Assembly (NCBI GenBank): GCA_000469685.2
Contig: LS997563.1
Coordinates: forward strand, 18,090,257 to 18,154,256
From: Haemonchus contortus
Taxonomy: Eukaryota > Nematoda > Chromadorea > Rhabditida > Trichostrongylidae
Length of the DNA stretch: 64,000 nt
Reading direction: 5' to 3'
Each line of letters opens with the position of its first letter. Position 1 is the first letter of the stretch. The position numbers were made by a program, and so were the translations under genes. The notes under the pieces are model-generated. The model was not told the DNA's origin, did not search any database, and saw only the letters and a program-made list of their open reading frames with translations. Of the stretch, positions 59,585-64,000 are shown piece by piece.

Positions 59585-61564
59585 ATGCAGCAGCTAACAG
59601 TGGTCGGTATCTTTGTAGTATGTTTTGGTATACAACAAGGTTTTAGCGAAGGAATTCTGCTAGGACATCCCAAAGATGCTTCCATCAGTAACCATGCGGT
59701 CAATCCGTGGTCGTATTTCAAGGACTTGTTAGATAAACACCACGTAAGTCGAGTACTTGATGTTCAGAGGCCACTGATTTTGAAGTGATATGGTGAACTA
59801 ACCTAAACCCTCAGAGAATCTCTCTATTGGCAAAGCAAAAGTGTTAACATAATTTCGGCGCTTCAAAAGTAGCGGTTCATTCTAAAGGCACATTTCACGA
59901 TAATTTTGGGGATCTGTAATACTTTGGGAGTGAGTGGGAGTGATGGGAGTAATAATGGGAGTGAGTGATAGCCCAGAATATTGCAAAAGATGCCAAGAAA
60001 ACGCGACGATCCACGTATTCAGGGAAATATAGGGATTAAAAGAAGTAGGTTGAATTGGGATTGGGTGGGTGTGGGAAGACAGAAGTTGCGTGGGATTTGG
60101 ACGACCTGTCCAAAAGTGCGCGCCATTGCATTCAGCTGACTACAGTAAGCTGCTCCGTGCAACGATGGGGGACGGTCAAGTCGTGCGTCAGAGGGTGCGC
60201 GCGGCAAATTGCGCGGCGAAACCCATACCTATTCTGACGACTTTGGCGCCTATTATTTGGGCCCATTTTCGAAGTACAGAAGACTAGTAGGATCAGCTCA
60301 CCTTACTGATCTACCTTACTCAGAGTTGGGCCCCAGTGATAGGCGCCTGAGTCCCCTAAATTCGCCACGAACTTCGCCGCGCAATTTGCCGCGCGCACCC
60401 TCGGACGCACGACTTGACACACACCCTGCAACGATTGATGCAACCTCTACAGCCTCTATAGAACACCGTGAGAACTTGTACATTTTTGGGTGTGTACGTT
60501 GGTTTGACCAGTTTTGAAGCCCTTATTACACCATATCTAAGCCGGTTCTTGATCAGACAGCACACCCTGTGCCATCCGTTGTGTCACAGATTCGTTCCAA
60601 GGAAAAATCTCAGCGACCATTTTTATTATGAACTGTGCATTAAAAATATATCGCACTTAATAGCAAGTTATCTTGGAAAAATTATTTCAGAAAATCCGTC
60701 AATTCTTGTGTTCACGCTGCCTTGACATAGTCAGACGGATCGACCAGTCCATTGAAACAGAAGAGCTAAAAAAGGTTAGTTGCGCGAGATATCCATATGT
60801 CCTTACACAAACTTACCCAAAGGTACCAGTATGGAACTCCACGGTTTCAGGATGCTGAGAAGCTCTGCGCTATTGTTATTAAGAAGGAAGAACTCGCCCG
60901 CTATTGCAGAATAGTAGTTGAGGGCACTTTGAGTACGATCTATGAGCAATTACGGAAATTTGAAATAAAACCGGAAGTCTGCTCTCATCTCCATCTTTGC
61001 GACACGTGCCAAGTCTCACTAAGGTATGCAAACGCATTTTGTGAGCCAATGAATTACCGCTTTACTGTGAATAAAGGTGGCGAAGTGGCAAGGGACGCAC
61101 TAGCACACATTCATGGTCATGGGTATCACGGATCGCTATCTGACTACGCCAACCAAGCCTTCCATTCTCCGGGTTCAGCGAAATGGTACCAGACCCGCCT
61201 GGGAGCATACTACACTGACTTGCACATCGCCTGGCTACCGCAATTCACTTTAGGGGCCACATAAACATTCAACCCGATCGACGATTTTGAATTGATGATG
61301 AATAAGGGGGCACATCTCCCAGACGAAAATGATTGATATCAAAAGACTTTATCCCTTTTTTCCTTTATATACCTTGACTAGTAAATCGAGACGACGCAAT
61401 TTCTTTCTAATGTGTTTTGATCCTTCTATTTTAGTAGCGATGCCGTCGATACCTTCGTTGGAAAAAACACAAGCATCAACCCTGCAGTTCTTCTCGTCAA
61501 TATCTCAGAGTTGAAGACTTTTCTTACACAAATGGCCACTGGAGGACAACTAAATGATAACTAA
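59585..61564 (+). CDS. Secreted saposin-like (SapB domain) protein
   Basis: Four exons, 59585-59743, 60691-60774, 60851-61023 and 61435-61564, join in phase to 181 residues, with AATAAA at 61574. After a signal peptide (MQQLTVVGIFVVCFGIQQGF) and a short pro-region comes one saposin-B domain. Its six cysteines have the standard spacing: CSRC, 23 residues, C, 12 residues (AIVIKKEELARY), C, 24 residues, C, SHLHL, C. They should pair 1-6, 2-5 and 3-4 in a helical bundle that binds or perturbs membranes. In nematodes such proteins act as intestinal or host-directed lipid-interacting effectors; hookworm saposin-like proteins are known. Odd points are an extra cysteine right after the sixth (CDTC) and a tail of about 45 residues with two possible N-glycosylation sites (NTS, NIS). 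Intron 1 holds a MITE; intron 3 holds a SINE. Confidence 0.85.
59886..60639 (-). mobile_element. TTAA-type MITE with an inserted palindrome
   Basis: The left end aggcacatttcacgataatt follows CTAA and the right end ttattatgaactgtgca precedes TTAA. The inner landmarks are in reverse sense (gatttggacgacctgtccaa, later gcaacctctacagcctctat). The palindrome at 60192-60401 splits it. It lies in intron 1 of the saposin-like gene. Confidence 0.75.
60192..60401. mobile_element. GC-rich palindromic element nested in a MITE
   Basis: The left arm agggtgcgcgcggcaaattg...gcgaa and the right arm are exact complements for 29 bases. The pairing continues outward for roughly 16 more bases into gtcgtgcgtc. The centre carries gactagtaggatcagctcac, shared with the foldback element at 24197. 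Confidence 0.75.
61077..61352 (+). mobile_element. tRNA-derived SINE copy in an intron
   Basis: The head aggtggcgaagtggcaaggg (A-box-like) is followed by gccaaccaagccttccattc, actgacttgcacatcgcctg and a tail with gactttatcccttttttcc. It lies in intron 3 of the saposin-like gene. The long plus frame that runs into it from exon 3 is read-through, not coding. Confidence 0.75.
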
Positions 61565-61579
61565 ACGAGAAAGAATAAA

Positions 61580-62525
61580 TATTTTGACGATTTTCAATTT
61601 TGCGTTTCCGAACACTTGACTTGAGCAGAAGCTAAAAACGGAGAACCATCGATAACTTTTACAGCGAGGTGCATTCGAGGTGCATCAAAAAATCGCCTTT
61701 TGATTGAAGATGAATGCCCAATCATTCCAGCCAATAGGACATCAAAACTTGCGGGATGATTTCATCGACAAGATTTCCTAAGCAATCCTTGGTTGACTTG
61801 ACAAGGTCCAGGTTTTCGAAGAGATGTGGGAAGGATGGGGGAAGCTTCTACATCACTGCGTTTGGTAGAACGTCGGCATGGTAAAAATTGGTGATCACAA
61901 CATTTTCAAGTGTAGATATGTGTGCATACGTAGCGCTCGACATACTGCTGCACTTCACGTGTAGTACTGATGTTGAGAAATGAGTAGTAGATGTCAACTG
62001 GGCCACTTCAACAATGGAACTACCCAAAAATGTCGCTCTGTTTCTACTTCTAGTGAATGCGCTGGTATCCTTCGGACTTTTGAATAACTTGATGTTTGCT
62101 CATACCACTTCATACTTGAAGGGCACAAACAAAAATGAAGGAATGTCTGCATTATGCATACGTTCTCATGCACCAACACATCTTTGACAATGGTGATCGG
62201 TCTCAGCATGGCACGGAATCCCACCTCATTCAAACATCCATCGATTTCCCTTGTAGGTGCGCATCACTCCATTTGCTTCCCTGTTGTGTAAAATCTCGAA
62301 TGTCATAAATCCTGTGAAGGTTTCTACATCATGCTCCAATAGGCTGATTTGTCCCTCAACACTTCTTTGCAGCAAAGTCATCTACATCGGTTCTCATGTT
62401 GCACGGGTAATAACTGCTAAATGCTCTAATTTTTCCAAATTCCTCTGATAATGGCAGGCCTTAATCATGGTGAAAACAATGCCTACTCAGAACCTTTTTG
62501 AACAAAGTTATGAATTTTAATTTGA
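61580..62525. other. No gene supported
   Basis: A 79-codon minus frame (61994-62233) and shorter plus frames show no domain. Nothing else was identified. Confidence 0.4.
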
Positions 62526-63988
62526 CCAGAGAAGGATCCCAACTCGGAGTGGCCATTTGAAATAAGACCTATACTGCTAGACGTATATTTGGGCGCTGAA
62601 TTCAAATCGGCTTCCTAAATCTGCCAAGCGATTCTGTGAACGGATTTATGAGGGTGGTTTCAGGTGACATTACATGAGAAAACTTAAATTACATGGAAGC
62701 AGCTGACCCCACAACGGCGGCTTGGTGTAGTGGTAAGCGTGACGCTTCATGGGCGAGAGGCTAGGGTTCGGGTTTTGTGGGTGACAGAGTTTTTGCATTA
62801 TATAGGATTTTCCTTCCAGAACTGGAAGATACTCTCATGGTGATTTTATCACGTTTCGTGACCTCTTAAGGCTTTGCTGATACCTTCTCCTACCTACCTA
62901 CCTGTTGTCGAGTGGGAAATTGCGCAAAATTTGGAGGACCGGGCGAGTAAAACGCATATGATGAGCAATGATGTTGCTAGGGTGGTGTTGATGCTAAATT
63001 AGGTGCGATGGCGCGTGGCAGACCTGGATTCACCTACACCGGCATTGTTGATAGTGGACTCGCGGACATCATTCAAAGACCAGAAAGCTATTCAGTGCGC
63101 CTTACCTCCACTAAAGCAGGTGAAGGGAATGACATCCTGTTCGAGGCTACCACGAGGCTAATACAGCCGATAGAAGATCATTTCTTATTTGCTTCTAGAA
63201 ATATGGTTAAACGCACCACCTCGTATGTAATAGCTCATGATCTCAACATTCACGTGTACACACGAGACCCCATTCTTTGCTTACTGTCGCCTGTCTATTT
63301 TCAGTTCTGGGCGGTTAGATTTAGAAAATTTTTCTTCATTCATGGTATGCCGCCGGCTACTTAAGTACTCACCCGGGTGATTTTGGGACGCTTACACAAT
63401 TCTGTTTCACTTCTGATTTGGGGTTAGTAAGTGTAAAGCAATGGGCTGTGACGAGTTCTTTTTCATCCGTCTCTCCCAGTGTGAAAAGTTTCTTTGTTTC
63501 AAGCGTTTCGTGCTAGAGTATCACATTTGATCATAAAGTGGCAAAAGTTACCCTACTGTGAATCCTGCTGTGAATATTGAGTGCATGGGCATGTGAGTAA
63601 AACTGAAGTATTACCTTAAGTGGATAAATATCGGCAAAAGCCTTGAAAGGTCATGAAACCAAAATGAAATCACCATGAAAGTACTTCCTAGTCCTGGAGG
63701 GAAAAATTTTAAATAATGCAAAAACTCAGTCCCCCACAAAACCCGAACCCTAGCCTCTCGCCCATGAAGCGCCACGCTTACCACTACACCAAGCCGCCGT
63801 TGGGGAGTATGCTGCTTCCATGTAATTTAATTTTTCTCATGCAATGTCACCTAAAACCACCCTCATAACTCCGTTCAGAGAACCGCTTGGTAGATTTGGG
63901 AAGCGGATTTGGATTCAGTGCCCAAAAACACGTCTAGCAGTGTAGGTCTTATTGCAAATGGCCACTTCGAGTTGGGATCCTTCCCTGG
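62526..63988. mobile_element. Large inverted-repeat element with tRNA-like boxes in both arms
   Basis: The left arm (about 62526-62876) and right arm (about 63640-63988) are complements over roughly 350 bases with few differences. The outer ends read ccagagaaggatcccaactc and ccagggaaggatcccaactc (right arm complemented). Each arm contains an A-box-like ggcttggtgtagtggtaagc and a B-box-like gctagggttcgggtttt. The spacer (about 760 bases) holds a 118-codon plus frame (63008-63364, starting MARGRPGFTYTGIVDSGLAD) with no domain I recognise. It may be a foldback transposon that captured a tRNA-like segment, or two copies of one repeat inserted head to head. Confidence 0.65.
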
Positions 63989-64000
63989 TGAGTTTCACCC

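Noticed and set aside
61021..61264. Continuation of the saposin-like frame past exon 3
   Set aside because: It reads straight into a SINE. A GTATGC donor at 61024 and the phase-matched exon at 61435 explain the gene better.
62714..62790. tRNA gene
   Set aside because: A- and B-box-like motifs are present, but the segment does not fold as a cloverleaf and the same sequence occurs inverted at 63720-63800 as part of a repeat arm.

Overview
The window looks like nuclear DNA of a parasitic clade V (strongylid, hookworm-like) nematode. Genes are split into short exons with TTTCAG-type acceptors. The start codons of three genes follow acceptor-like AG sites directly, as in spliced-leader trans-splicing. 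One gene encodes a neuropeptide precursor of the nematode nlp-5 type. The repeats include RTE-type LINE debris of the kind common in hookworm genomes, Tc1 and mariner fossils, MITEs and tRNA-derived SINEs. There are no bacterial operons. The species assignment is an inference.

Four genes could be assembled exon by exon, with every splice phase agreeing, all on the plus strand. (1) 11739-16006: an unrecognised multi-pass membrane protein with five exons seen, probably lacking its 5' exons. (2) 39028-46090: an nlp-5-like neuropeptide precursor with a signal peptide, five SFDTLGGIGLG-type repeats that each end in Gly-Lys-Arg, and a distinct C-terminal peptide. (3) 52850-57440: a six-exon secreted lipid-binding protein of the GM2-activator/ML type with an acidic tail. 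(4) 59585-61564: a four-exon secreted saposin-B-domain protein. Genes 3 and 4 are neighbours in the same direction; both are predicted to be secreted and to bind lipids or membranes.

Most of the rest is transposon debris. It includes a MITE family with ends resembling aaaggcacagttcacgataa and TTAA flanks (about 11 copies), and a tRNA-like SINE family (about 12 copies on both strands). It also holds palindromic MITEs that end in GGCTGCTTTCATAGTC, two related Tc1/mariner-type non-autonomous elements, and a decayed Tc1 transposase at 22.9-23.9 kb. Further debris is a mariner transposase 3' end at 45.2 kb and LINE 3' ends at 4.7 kb and 28.7-29.3 kb. The introns of all four genes contain such insertions, and several are nested. 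The right end of the window is a 1.46-kb inverted repeat whose arms each carry a tRNA-like box.

Broken or doubtful coding traces on the minus strand are a frameshifted, stop-containing copy of an unknown membrane protein (47.3-47.9 kb) and a possible last exon of an acyltransferase-3/NRF-6-like protein (24.0-24.2 kb). Long stretches (0-2.2, 6.7-10.4, 24.5-26.6, 33.8-36.0 and 46.1-47.3 kb) show nothing I can name. No CRISPR array, rRNA or intact tRNA gene was seen.
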